A stretch of DNA of 64,000 nt, taken from the NCBI GenBank assembly GCA_016704465.1, contig JADJAD010000006.1, forward strand, positions 186,001 through 250,000, read 5' to 3'. The DNA comes from Gemmatimonadota bacterium. Its GTDB lineage: Bacteria > Gemmatimonadota > Gemmatimonadetes > Gemmatimonadales > Gemmatimonadaceae. This document shows positions 28,834 to 38,909 of this stretch, one piece after another. The position numbers and the translations under genes were made by a program. The stretch's first letter is position 1, and every line of letters starts with the position of its first letter. Under the pieces are notes generated by a model that saw only the letters and a list, made by a program, of their open reading frames with translations, did not search any database and was not told the DNA's origin.

Positions 28834-30108
28834 CTACTGCGTCGCGACCTGCCGTGCCGGGAGAAAGCCAGCCTGCCCATCGTCGAGCTGGACCCGATAC
28901 CACGCCCCAGCCGCACCCATGACACGCACGGCGGTTCCGCGCGTCACCTGCTGCGACGCTCCGCCCCGGGTTGACGGCGCCCACAGCAGGGCGACGGCCG
29001 CCGCCGTGATTCGTCCGCGCGACCCCAGGCGCGCTGTGTCGGCCGAGATGCGGGGGTAGTCGGCCGTGACGAGGCGCACCCACGGCCACGGGTCTACCGG
29101 ACCCTCGCCCCGTCGATACACCCCGAAGTGCAGGTGGGGGCGCGTGGTGCGGGCATTCCCGGAATTGCCCACGAAGCCAATCACGTCGCCTGTCCGCACC
29201 ACCTGACCGGCGGCCACGGCGTGGCGATCGAGATGGGCGTAGTACAGCGTCAGTCCCCGACGCTCGTCGCGCAGCCAGACGACGTTTCCGCCCAGCGTGT
29301 TGGGAGATATGGAACGCACCACGCCGTCGGTCGCCGCCACAACCGGCGTCCCGCGAGCGGCAAAGATGTCGATGCCGTGGTGCACCCGACGACCGGCGTC
29401 GCGATCGGCGCCAAAGAAGCTCTGCACCGCGCGGTTTCTCCCACCCCGCACCGGAAAGGCAAGGATCGGGTCCGTGCGGATCGTGATGCGATAGCGGCCA
29501 TCCCGCAGCAATTCGGGCTGGAACCGCAGCACAAAAGTCCCTGCGCGTTCGGCCTCGTAGGCGAGCGAGAGCTCTGCCGCGATCGACACGGAGTCGCGAG
29601 GAGCCACGGCCGTCGATTCGCTCCGTACGACACTGCTGTCTGCAATGTCCGACGACCGCCCCGTCACTCGATGGACAAAGTGCGCGAGCGAGTCGCCGGG
29701 GCTGTCGCGAGTTTCCTCGAACAGGTCCACGAACAGCTGCGCCGGACGTCCTTCGCCACGCAGGGTGAGCGCCAGCCGTTCTCCGCCGCGCAACGTGATG
29801 CGATACGCCACCGCGCGGGCCTCGGAACGGCTGTAGAATCCCGACTCCAGGTACGGCAGCACGATCTCGAGCGGGGCGCGCATGGCGCTGTCACTCGCAT
29901 CGAGCCATTCGCGCCCCAACGCACTCTCGGCGAGCCCGGCGTCGCGCAGTCCACGCGCGTACTGCTCGTGCGCTGTTGCCGGAGCGGCGGCCCGGTCGCG
30001 AAGGGCGCTGGGTGCGTCGCATGCCGCCGCGCAGGCGGTGAGCGCGAGCGCCACAATCGAGCCGCGCGACCGCGCGAGCCACGCGCGCTGGGGGAACCTG
30101 CTCGACAT
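28834..30108 (-). CDS. M23-family peptidoglycan endopeptidase lipoprotein with C-terminal SH3-like domain
   Basis: 424 aa. ATG 30108 opens a lipoprotein-type signal (IVALALTACAAAC). The middle is a beta-rich region. The M23/LytM domain lies at about 250-360 with zinc ligands in RVHHGIDIFA and RPHLHFGVY, both motifs intact. The last 50 residues (TRGTAVRVMGAAGAWYRVQL) resemble a bacterial SH3 domain that binds the wall. It likely cuts peptide cross-links. The next gene encodes a GH3 glycosidase, consistent with joint wall remodelling. Confidence 0.92.
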   Translation of the reverse strand: MSSRFPQRAWLARSRGSIVALALTACAAACDAPSALRDRAAAPATAHEQYARGLRDAGLAESALGREWLDASDSAMRAPLEIVLPYLESGFYSRSEARAVAYRITLRGGERLALTLRGEGRPAQLFVDLFEETRDSPGDSLAHFVHRVTGRSSDIADSSVVRSESTAVAPRDSVSIAAELSLAYEAERAGTFVLRFQPELLRDGRYRITIRTDPILAFPVRGGRNRAVQSFFGADRDAGRRVHHGIDIFAARGTPVVAATDGVVRSISPNTLGGNVVWLRDERRGLTLYYAHLDRHAVAAGQVVRTGDVIGFVGNSGNARTTRPHLHFGVYRRGEGPVDPWPWVRLVTADYPRISADTARLGSRGRITAAAVALLWAPSTRGGASQQVTRGTAVRVMGAAGAWYRVQLDDGQAGFLPARQVATQ

Positions 30109-30202
30109 GTGCACCCGGTCGTATACACAGCGACCACCGAAGCGTTCAGTCACGTCGCGCGCGAGAGCAACGAGCCACGAATCTCCCCGACGCACGCCCG
30201 GC

Positions 30203-31333
30203 TCAGGTCGAGAGGGTGAACGAGGCGCTCGCCACCGGTTCACCGTTGACATGGACATCGATCGCGTGACGACCCGGATAGTATCGTCGAGTCGTCACCC
30301 GCTTCATTGAATGACGCTTCTTCAGCCGAAGCTCCGCATGCGGCGCCAGCACGACGGTCCAACCCTTGAACACCTTCGGCGACGTCGTGCCGTCGCTCTT
30401 CACGTGGTGCACCGCATAGTCGATGACGAGCTGCTGCGGTCGATTGAATGTGGACCGCAGGGTCAGCATCATCGTGAGCGACTCGCCAACCGCCACCCGG
30501 CGCGGGGCGAGCGAGAATTCGGCCGTTCCGGAAAAGCGGCGGCCGAGTCCCCACGCCTTCAGCACGCGCCGGTCGCCCTGCTTGATCAGCGTGCGGCTGG
30601 CATGGCGCAGCAGCGCCCGTCGCTCAACCGTGGCGCTGGGGAGGTAGCGTTCCAGCCACTCCGCCACCAGCGCCGGGTGATCCTTGGCGATGTCGTTGAG
30701 GTGGTTGGCCACGCTGCGGCGCACGTACGCGCTTTCGTCATCCTGCAGCGCCCGCAGCAGGGGGAGCGACGGAGACGGGTCGACGATCAGCGACTTGAGC
30801 TGCAACCCCCACGGGAGACGAGGGCGGCTTCCCTCGCTCACCAGGCGCCTCACGTGCGGGCTGGGATCGCGCGTCCATGTCGCGAGCGTCTCGAAGACAA
30901 GCGCTGGGTGCGCAAGGATCAACGGACGGATGGCGAATTCGGCTGTGAATCGCTGGGTGATGGCGTGCAGCGCCCCGAGCGCACGATTCGGCGACTCGAT
31001 CCCGCGCCGCGCAACGAACTCGCCCACCGGCCAGAGGATCCACCCGGATAGCCCGTCGGCTGCAACCTCGGGACCCGTCACCTCACGCTCCGCTCCCGGC
31101 GCTGCGAGGGCGCGCTCGAGCACGTCGGCCGCCCGCGCAAAGTCGTTCGGCAGCGTCGCCTCGAGCGCATCGGCTATCTGCATCGCCCTCGCCTTGAGCT
31201 CCAGACCCTCGAGGCCCCGCTCCGCGCGTGTCGTGAACACCGAGCTGTCGAACTCCGGCCAGGTACGGGCCAGCTGACGCGCCGCCGAGCGTACGAGTGC
31301 GGGATTGATCAGGTTCTTGAACGGTTCGGCCAC
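30203..31333 (-). CDS. DNA alkylation repair protein, AlkD-like HEAT-repeat glycosylase family
   Basis: 376 aa built from HEAT-like helical repeats (for example PHVRRLVSEGSRPRLPWGLQL and VRRSVANHLNDIAKDHP), which is the AlkD/DNA-alkylation-repair signature, plus a C-terminal beta-rich extension ending in HAIDVHVNGEPVASASFTL. Members excise 3- and 7-alkylpurines. There is no signal peptide, as expected for a cytosolic DNA-binding protein. It is upstream of the M23 gene on the same strand (94-bp gap) and divergent from the VPS10-like gene. Confidence 0.9.
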   Translation of the reverse strand: MAEPFKNLINPALVRSAARQLARTWPEFDSSVFTTRAERGLEGLELKARAMQIADALEATLPNDFARAADVLERALAAPGAEREVTGPEVAADGLSGWILWPVGEFVARRGIESPNRALGALHAITQRFTAEFAIRPLILAHPALVFETLATWTRDPSPHVRRLVSEGSRPRLPWGLQLKSLIVDPSPSLPLLRALQDDESAYVRRSVANHLNDIAKDHPALVAEWLERYLPSATVERRALLRHASRTLIKQGDRRVLKAWGLGRRFSGTAEFSLAPRRVAVGESLTMMLTLRSTFNRPQQLVIDYAVHHVKSDGTTSPKVFKGWTVVLAPHAELRLKKRHSMKRVTTRRYYPGRHAIDVHVNGEPVASASFTLST

Positions 31334-31571
31334 GAGTCATGCGAGTTCGAGGATGGATCGGCGCACGAGGAGCGACCGCCGCACGAAGCGTCACCGTCAC
31401 CCAGCAGCCGCGGGGCGCCGGCGACTCTCCATGCCATCGCGTGCAGTCGGACGCGGGGCCCCGGCACCGCAGGCGACGTGACGGAGGTTCAGGGTACTCC
31501 GCCTTGCGCCATTCCGGGACGCACGGCAACATCGACGGGCTCCCCCATCCGTTCCTCTCCACTTCCAAACG

Positions 31572-34500
31572 ATGCCCTCGCACCCGTTGTCTGTCCACCG
31601 CGCCGCTGCGGTTCAAGGCACGCTCCTCGCGTTCGCACTCCTCGCGTTCGCCCTCTCGGGACTCGCCCTGTCCCCCTCGGCGCTGCCCGCGCAACGCGCA
31701 GCCGCAGCGCCGGCCCGTAGCGCCGTCGATACGACCGCGCTCGAGCGCCTCACGTTCCGCGCCATCGGCCCGGCCAACATGATGGGGCGCGCGACCGATG
31801 TGGAGGGCGTCGCGGGCAATTCCGATCTGGTCTACGTCGGCACCGCCGCCGGTGGTGTCTGGAAGACCACCAACGGCGGGACCACCTGGGCACCGCTGTT
31901 CGAGAAGGAACGCACGCTCTCCATCGGCGACATGGCGCTCGAGCCGGGCAACCCGAACGTGATCTACGTCGGGACCGGCGAGGGCAACACGCGCAACTCG
32001 GCGTCGTTCGGGCGCGGGATGTACAAGTCCACCGACGGCGGCAACAGCTGGCGCTTCATCGGGCTCGGCGACACCCGCCACATCGCCCGCGTCATGGTCA
32101 GTCCGGCAGACCCGAAGACGGTGTTCGCCTGTGCGGTCGGGCACATGGCCGGGCCGAGCGCCGAGCGCGGCGTCTTTGTCTCGCGCGACGGCGGGACGAC
32201 CTGGAGCAAGACGCTCTTCGTCGACGACCGCCACGGCTGCGCCGACATGGACGTCGACCCGAAGAACCCGAACATCGTCTACGCGGTCATGTGGCACTTC
32301 GATCGCAAGCAATGGACGTTCACCAGCGGGTCGGAGGACGGCGGGATCTTCAAGTCGGTCGACGGCGGCGCCACCTGGAAGAAGCTCGCCGGCGGGCTCC
32401 CCAAGCTGCTGGGGCGCGTCGGCGTGAAGGTGGCGCCGTCGTCGCCCAACATCGTCTATGCGGTGGCCGAGGCGCGCGAGGGCTACGTCTGGCGCAGCGA
32501 CGACTTCGGCGAGACCTGGCGCGCGACCAGCCACGATGCCGCCACCCTCTGCCGCGGCTTCTACTACGCCGACCTGCGCGTCGATCCGGTCAACCCCGAC
32601 CGGGTGTACGCCATCGCCTGCCAGCTGTCGCTGTCGATCGATGGGGGGCGCAACTTCCGCCCCATCTCCATGTCGGTCCACGGCGACCATCACGGGCTGT
32701 GGATCGACCCGACCGACCCGCGCCACATCTGGCAGGTCAACGACGGCGGCATCGCCGAGTCGCGCGACCATGGCGAGACCTGGAACTTCCCCAACCGCTT
32801 CGCCCTCGCCCAGTTCTACCAGCTGCACGCCGACAATCGCGAGCCGTTCTACTTCGTCGGCGGCGGGCTGCAGGACAACGGCAACTGGCTTGGCCCCAGC
32901 CGCACCCGCGACCCGTTAGGCATCCTGGTCGACGACTGGAACCTGGTGAGTTATGGCGACGGCTACTACCAGGTCTCACATCCCGACGACCCCGACTACA
33001 TCATCACCGACTCGCAGGGCGGGATGATCTTCCGCACCCAGATGCGCACCCGCGAGCAGGAGGACATCTCGCCGCAGCCCCGGCGCAACGACGGCGCCCC
33101 GGTCCGCGAACTGCAGTACCGCTTCAACTGGAACGCCCCCATCATCGCCTCGCCGCACGACGGCAAGACGATCTACTTCGGCTCGCAGGTCCTCTTCCGG
33201 TCCAGGGACTTCGGCGCCACCTGGGCGGCGATCTCCCCAGACCTCACGAAGAACGACACCACCCGTCACGGCTGGGCCGGTGGCCCGGTCATCCAGGGAA
33301 GAGACGACCGCCGAGTACTACAACACGATCTACAGCGTCGCCGAGTCGCCGGTGCAGAAGGGACTCATCTGGGTCGGCGCCGACGACGGCAGCTTGCAGC
33401 TGACGCGTGACGATGGTGCGACCTGGACGCGCCTCGACCGCAACGTGCCCGGGGTCGGCCCCGAAGCAGTCGTCAGCCACATCGAGGCCAGCCGCCGCGC
33501 CGCCTGCACGGCCTACGCGACGTTCGAGCGCAAGTTCATGGACGACCTCAAGCCGTACGTCTTCCGCACGACCGACTGCGGCACCTCGTGGACGAACCTC
33601 AGCGGCAACCTCCCCGAGGGGGCCTACCTGCAGGTGCTGCGCGAGGACCCGAAGAATCCCGATGTGCTCTACGCAGGCACCGAAACGGGGCTGTATGTGA
33701 GCGTGGTCGGTGGCAACGACTGGTTCCGCCTCGGCGGCACCCTGCCCGCCGTGCCAGTGCACGAGGTCATCGTGCACCCGCGTGAAAACGACCTGATCGT
33801 CGCCACCCACGCCCGCGGCATCTTCATCCTCGACGACGCATCGGCGATCCAGGAACTCGCCGCCGCCGCCGCCAAGCCGGCGCACCTCTTCGCCATGCGC
33901 ACGGCCACGCGCTTCGCCACCAAGATGAACAAGGGATCGATCGGCAACTCCTTGTTCATGGGACCCAACCCGCCCTACGGGGCGATCGTGCGCTACCACC
34001 TGCGTAGCCGACCGGCCGACTCGACGACCGTCAAGGTGGAAGTGCTCGACAGCAACGGACAGTTGGTCCGCAACCTCGGCCAGGTGCCGCGCGAGGCCGG
34101 GATCAATACCGCAGCCTGGAACCTGGGCTATGACGCACCGCGCCAGCGCCGCCCCATCAACCCCGACGACCCGTCCATCCGGTTCTTCGGCATGCCATCC
34201 GGACCGCGCGTCCTTCCCGGACGGTACGTCGTGCGCCTGACCGTGGGGAGCGAGCGCATGGAGCAGCCACTCGACGTGCGCGTCGACCCCACCACCAAGA
34301 CGACCCCCGAGGCGCTGCGCATGCAGTTCACGGTGGCGATGGAGCTGCGCGACCTTCAATCGCTGGCCAACGACACGCTACGCTCGCTCGATGGGCGCAA
34401 GGCCGAGCTCGAGGCGCGCCGCAAGGCGGCCCTGGCCGTTCCCGATGGCGGCGGTGCGGCGGCCGCGACACAGCTCGCCGGCGAACTCGCCCAGGTCGAC

Positions 34501-34716
34501 TCGCTGTTCGACATCCTGGTGAAGCCGGCCGGCGTCCCCTACTGGAGCGACGGCCCGCGCATCAGCGATCGCATCGGCGCACTCCTGCGCAACGTGGACT
34601 CTGGCAACTTCCCGCCGACCACCGCGCAGCAGAAGCTGGGCAAGGAGCTGGCGACCGAACTGCGCGACGCGCTCGAGCGGGTGCGGAAGTATCTCGGGCG
34701 GTTCACCACCATGTAG
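31572..34716 (+). CDS. VPS10/sortilin-type beta-propeller glycosyl-hydrolase-like exported protein (frameshifted)
   Basis: About 1047 aa when corrected. The signal peptide (LLAFALLAFALSGLALSPSALPA) starts at ATG 31572. The body has many BNR/sortilin repeats of the form S-x-D-x-G-x-T-W (YKSTDGGNSWRF, FVSRDGGTTWSK, WRSDDFGETW) and a C-terminal beta domain with a helical end. At about 33297-33302 one extra A breaks the frame: the first frame reads GWAGGPVIQG, and the second continues ETTAEYYNTIYSVAESP. Such proteins are abundant in Gemmatimonadota; their role is unknown. A 14-bp hairpin follows the stop. Confidence 0.88.
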
Positions 34717-34746
34717 TGCGTGTCACGCCGACCGCCTGTGGTCACA

Positions 34747-34781
34747 CGCCCGCGCCATCCCCTCGGATGGCGCGGGCGTTT
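34747..34781 (+). terminator. Terminator hairpin after the VPS10-like gene
   Basis: A perfect 14-bp stem CGCCCGCGCCATCC / GGATGGCGCGGGCG (34747-34760 and 34765-34778) has a CCTC loop and is followed by TTTCG. Confidence 0.75.
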
Positions 34782-34802
34782 CGCGAGGGTAAGTTCTCAG
34801 GC

Positions 34803-36554
34803 ATGACCAACTCACCAGCCTCCCTCGTCGCGACCCGCCGGGCCAGCGGCCTCGGGTTCTCCCAGAACACCACGCAATCGCTCGCGCGCCGCGCGGCGAT
34901 CACCATCGCGCTGTGCAGCATGGCGCTGCACCCGCTGGCCTCGCGCGCGGTGGCGGCCCAGCCGCCGAGCCTTCGCCCCGACGTGATGGGGACCCAGGGG
35001 GCGGTGACCTCGGACCACGTGCTCGCCAGCGCGACAGGCGCCGATGTGCTGCGGCGCGGGGGGAACGCCGTCGACGCCGCCATCGCCATGGCCGGCGTGC
35101 TCGCCGTGGTGCGTCCCCACATGAACGGGGTCGGCGGCGACAACTTCCTCCTGATTCGCGAAGCGAAGTCCGGAAAGGTCTACGCCCTCAACGCCTCGGG
35201 GCGGGCCGGAAGTCGCGCGACACCGGAGTTCTTCGCCGGCAAGGACCTCAAGAGCGTCCCGGGTTCCGGGATCCTCTCGGTCTCCGTTCCCGGCGCCGTG
35301 CAGGGATGGGAGGACGCGCTGCGCCGCTTCGGGACCACGACGCTCAAGCAGGCGTTGCAGCCGGCGATCGGCTACGCTGAGCGAGGCTTCGCGGTGTCGA
35401 CCCGCCTCTCGCTCGACATCGGCGGTGAGGTCAAGAAGGTCGCGGCCGACTCATCGCTCGCCCGCATCTTCCTCGTCAACGGGGCTGCGCCGGCACCCGG
35501 GACCATCCTCGTGCAGCGCGACCTGGCCGGCACGTTGCGCGCAATTGCGAATGGCGGGGCCGCCGCCTTCTATCGCGGCCCCATCGCCCGGAAGATCGCC
35601 GCGTTCATGGAGCAGGAGGGAGGGCTGGTCACCACCGCCGACCTCGCGAAGAATCGCGTGTCCTGGCAGGAGCCGATCAGCACCACATACCTCGGGAAGC
35701 GGGTGCTCGCATTTCCCCCCAATACGCAGGGGGCAACCTTCCTGGAGATGCTCAACCTTGCCGAGCTGCAGGACCTGACCGCGATGGGGCGTACCTCGGC
35801 CGATTACGTCCACACGCTCGTCGAGGGGGCGAAACTGGCCTATGCCGATCGGGACCGCTACATCGCCGACCCCGAGTTCGCCAACGTGCCGCTCGACCGG
35901 CTCCTCTCCAAGGAGTACGCCAAGGAACTTGGCCGGCGCATCCGGCGCGACTCGATCGCCGCCGACGCTGCGGGCGACGGGACGCGTGACGGCAACGGCG
36001 ACACCATCTACCTCACCGTCATCGACAAGGACGGCAACGCCGTCTCGATGATCCAGTCGCTCTTTGCCGCCTTCGGCAGCGGGCGCATGGTACCCGGCAC
36101 CGGCATCACCCTGCACAACCGCGGCGCGCTGTTTTCGCTGGAGACGTCGCATCCCAACATCGTCGCGCCGGGCAAGCGCCCGTTCCACACGTTGAGTCCG
36201 GCCATGGCCCTCAACGACGACGGCTCGCTCTTCGCCACCTTCGGCACCCCTGGGGGCGATGGACAGCCGCAGACGCTCATCCAGATCCTCAACAACGTCC
36301 TGCGATTCGGGATGACGCCGCAGCAGGCCGTCGAGGCGCCGCGCTGGCGCGTCTTCGGCTCCGGCCGGCTCGGCGTGGAGCCTGGCCTGAGCGACGAGGT
36401 GCGGGCCGACCTCGCGCGGCGCGGACAGCGCGTCTCGGTCGAGAAGCCGAGCGCCGACTTCGGCGGCGCACAGATGATCGTGATCGATCCACAGTCCAAG
36501 GTACGGATGATCGGCTCCGACTACCGGCGTGAGGCGTACGGCATCGCCTGGTAG
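34803..36554 (+). CDS. Gamma-glutamyltransferase
   Basis: 583 aa from ATG 34803, with an N-terminal export signal ending near AVAAQP. It matches the GGT fold: GAVTSDHVLASATGADVLRRGGNAVDAAIA and FYRGPIARKI in the large subunit. The autocatalytic nucleophile is Thr about 401 in NGDTIYLTVIDKDGN (usually TTH/STV). The small subunit has SPAMALNDDGSLFATFGTPGGDGQPQ. It should hydrolyse gamma-glutamyl compounds such as glutathione in the periplasm. It follows a terminator, so it has its own promoter. Confidence 0.93.
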   Translation: MTNSPASLVATRRASGLGFSQNTTQSLARRAAITIALCSMALHPLASRAVAAQPPSLRPDVMGTQGAVTSDHVLASATGADVLRRGGNAVDAAIAMAGVLAVVRPHMNGVGGDNFLLIREAKSGKVYALNASGRAGSRATPEFFAGKDLKSVPGSGILSVSVPGAVQGWEDALRRFGTTTLKQALQPAIGYAERGFAVSTRLSLDIGGEVKKVAADSSLARIFLVNGAAPAPGTILVQRDLAGTLRAIANGGAAAFYRGPIARKIAAFMEQEGGLVTTADLAKNRVSWQEPISTTYLGKRVLAFPPNTQGATFLEMLNLAELQDLTAMGRTSADYVHTLVEGAKLAYADRDRYIADPEFANVPLDRLLSKEYAKELGRRIRRDSIAADAAGDGTRDGNGDTIYLTVIDKDGNAVSMIQSLFAAFGSGRMVPGTGITLHNRGALFSLETSHPNIVAPGKRPFHTLSPAMALNDDGSLFATFGTPGGDGQPQTLIQILNNVLRFGMTPQQAVEAPRWRVFGSGRLGVEPGLSDEVRADLARRGQRVSVEKPSADFGGAQMIVIDPQSKVRMIGSDYRREAYGIAW

Positions 36555-36624
36555 GGAACGGCTCGGCCGCCGGTGCACGGTGCGTCAACCATCGGCTTGC
36601 ACGCTCATAACTAACAACGCATAG

Positions 36625-36656
36625 ATTCGCAACTTCGGTTGCGAATTTTGCGTTTC
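36625..36656 (+). terminator. Terminator hairpin after the gamma-glutamyltransferase gene
   Basis: A 9-bp stem ATTCGCAAC / GTTGCGAAT (36625-36633 and 36638-36646) with a stable TTCG tetraloop is followed by TTTGCGTTTC. Confidence 0.8.
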
Positions 36657-36657
36657 C

Positions 36658-36703
36658 TTGACATCGATCGTAATAGCAATACTATCGTTACAGCTAGTAT
36701 TAC
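36658..36703 (+). promoter_or_regulatory. Promoter with overlapping inverted repeat for the SulP-CA-TetR operon
   Basis: A perfect -35 TTGACA (36658-36663), a 16-bp spacer and TACTAT (36680-36685) make a good sigma-70 candidate in an unusually AT-rich patch. The inverted repeat AATACTA (36678-36684) / TAGTATT (36695-36701) overlaps the -10 and start region. That is the right place for the operator of the TetR repressor encoded at the end of the operon. The link is an inference. Confidence 0.6.
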
Positions 36704-36725
36704 ACTCACCTGTGCAAGCGCCCCC

Positions 36726-38250
36726 GTGAAGGAACCGTTCCAGCAGCTCAAGTACGACCTCCCCGCCAGCATCGTGGTGTTCTTCGTCGCGGTCCCGCTG
36801 TGTCTGGGGATCGCGCTGGCCTCGGGAGCGCCGCTGTTCGCCGGCCTTATCTCCGGCGTTGTTGGCGGCATGGTGGTGGGGGCGGCCAGCGGATCTCCGC
36901 TCGGCGTCAGCGGCCCGGCGGCCGGGCTGGCGGTCATCGTCCCTGGGCGCCATCGGCTCCCTCGGCAGCTGGGAGGCGTTCCTCGCCGCGACGCTCGTGG
37001 CCGGCGTGCTGCAGCTCCTCATGGGCTATGTCGGACTCGGCGGGATCGCCTATTACTTCCCGTCGTCGGTCATCAAGGGGATGCTGACCGGGATCGGGCT
37101 GCTGATCATCATCAAGCAGATTCCGCACGCCCTGGGCACCCAACAGGCTGCCGACGCGCACCTGATCACGGGCGGCGGTCGCACAGCCCTCGATGCGATG
37201 CACACGCTCATGGAACGCGTCTCGGGTGGCGCGATCACGATCTCCCTGATCTCGCTCGCACTGCTCATTGCCTGGGACTGGCTGCTCTCCCCGCGATGGC
37301 GGTTCTTCCGCATCGTTCCCGGCCCGCTCGCGGCGGTCGCCGTGGGCATGCTGGTCGCGTGGCTGATGGCCGCGGGAGTGCTCCCGTTCGGGCTGCAGCC
37401 GCACCAGATGGTGGCGATTCCCGTGGCCGCCAGCGTGAGCGAGTTCTTCGGACAGTTCGCCACCCCGGACTTCTCGGCCCTCACCCGCGCTGACGTGTAC
37501 GTGGTCGCGTTGGTGCTGGCGGTCATCGCCAGCCTGGAGACACTGCTGTGCGTCGAGGCCACGGATCGTCTCGATCCGCAGAAGCGCATCACCCCCACCA
37601 ATCGGGAACTCAAGGCGCAGGGACTGGGCAACATCGTGTCCGGGCTGATCGGCGGCCTCCCGGTCACGCAGGTCATCGTGCGCAGCACGGCCAACATCAC
37701 GTTTGGCGGACGCACCAAGATGTCGGCGATCCTGCACGGCGTGCTGCTGATGATCTGCGTCGTGGCCATCCCCGGCGTGCTGAACCTGATCCCGCTCGCG
37801 ACACTCGCCGGCATCCTCTTCGTGGTGGGCTACAAGCTGGCCAAGCCTGCCTTGTTCCGGCAGATGTACCGGCATGGCTGGGAACAGTTCGTCCCGTTCG
37901 TCGTGACCGTCGTCGGCATCGTGGCCACCGACCTGCTGCGCGGCATCGCCATCGGCCTGGCCACGGGTGTCGCGATCGTCCTGCACCACAACCTTCGCAA
38001 CCCCTTCACCGTCTCGCAGCACCGTCCCGAGACGTCGGAGTACGTCATCACGCTGGCAGAAGAGGTGTCGTTCCTGAACAAGGGACGCATCCTCGAGCAG
38101 CTCCAGCTCGTCCCCGCCGATTCACACGTCGTCATCGATGGCTCCCGCACCAAGGTCGTGGACTTCGACGTGCGCGAGATCCTTCGGGACTTCCGGATCG
38201 GCGCGCCCGCACGCGGCATCACGGCGGAATTCCGCGGCATCACCCTCTAG
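36726..38250 (+). CDS. SulP-family inorganic anion (bicarbonate/sulfate) transporter (frameshifted)
   Basis: About 507 aa when corrected. GTG 36726 was chosen because KEPFQQLKYDLPASIVVFFVAVPLCLG is the usual SulP beginning. It has about 12 membrane helices (SGPAAGLAVIV, GMLTGIGLLIIIKQIPHALG, GGLPVTQVIVRSTANITFGG) and a C-terminal STAS-like domain (about 430-507). CCC at 36941-36943 has one C too many: removing it joins AGLAVIV to LGAIGSLGSW. A carbonic anhydrase gene starts 11 bp downstream, which points to bicarbonate as substrate, as for BicA-like SulP proteins. Confidence 0.88.
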
Positions 38251-38261
38251 AGGACTCTTTC

Positions 38262-38909
38262 ATGAAGACCCTGACTCGCGAAATGCGTGACTCCCTCACG
38301 CCCCCCCAGGCCATCGAGGTCCTGCGCAAGGGCAACGAGCGCTTCGTCAACAATCTCAAGGCCAACCGCAACCTGCTGCAGCAAGTCAACGAGACCAGCG
38401 ACGGCCAGCATCCGATGGCGATCATCCTCAGCTGCATCGACTCGCGCACGTCGGCGGAGCTGATCTTCGACCAGGGGCTCGGGGACATCTTCAGCTGCCG
38501 GATCGCCGGCAACGTGCTGAACGACGACATCCTCGGCAGCATGGAGTTTGCCTGCAAGGTGGCCGGCGCCAAGGTGGTCGTGGTGCTCGGGCACACCAAG
38601 TGCGGCGCGATCAAGGGCGCCTGCGATGGCGTGAAGATGGGCAACCTCACGCACCTGCTCGGCAAGATCGACGACGCCATCGCGCTGGAGACCGAGACCG
38701 TCGGCGAGCGCAACGCCGACAATGCCGCGTTCGTGGAGCGCGTGGCCGAACTCAATGTGATGCTGGTCAAGCGGCAGATCATGGAGCGCAGCCCGCTCCT
38801 GACCGCGATGATCGAGACCTCGGACATCGCCCTGCTCGGCGGGATGTACGACGTCGACTCGGGCGAGGTGGACTTCTACGACGCGCGAATGCTCATGGGA
38901 ACGGCGTGA
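38262..38909 (+). CDS. Beta-class carbonic anhydrase
   Basis: 215 aa. Zinc ligands and active-site dyad are complete: Cys about 58, Asp about 60 and Arg about 62 in LSCIDSRTS, and His about 111 and Cys about 114 in LGHTKCGAIKG. It interconverts CO2 and bicarbonate in the cytosol; there is no signal peptide. ATG 38262 has AGAGGA 7 bp upstream. It is placed between a SulP transporter and an overlapping TetR regulator, so it probably works with bicarbonate uptake or efflux. Confidence 0.95.
   Translation: MKTLTREMRDSLTPPQAIEVLRKGNERFVNNLKANRNLLQQVNETSDGQHPMAIILSCIDSRTSAELIFDQGLGDIFSCRIAGNVLNDDILGSMEFACKVAGAKVVVVLGHTKCGAIKGACDGVKMGNLTHLLGKIDDAIALETETVGERNADNAAFVERVAELNVMLVKRQIMERSPLLTAMIETSDIALLGGMYDVDSGEVDFYDARMLMGTA

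Noticed and set aside
36600..36725. AT-rich patch as a transferred island or tRNA site
   Set aside because: It is short and fully explained by a terminator, a promoter and an operator-like repeat; no tRNA cloverleaf is visible.
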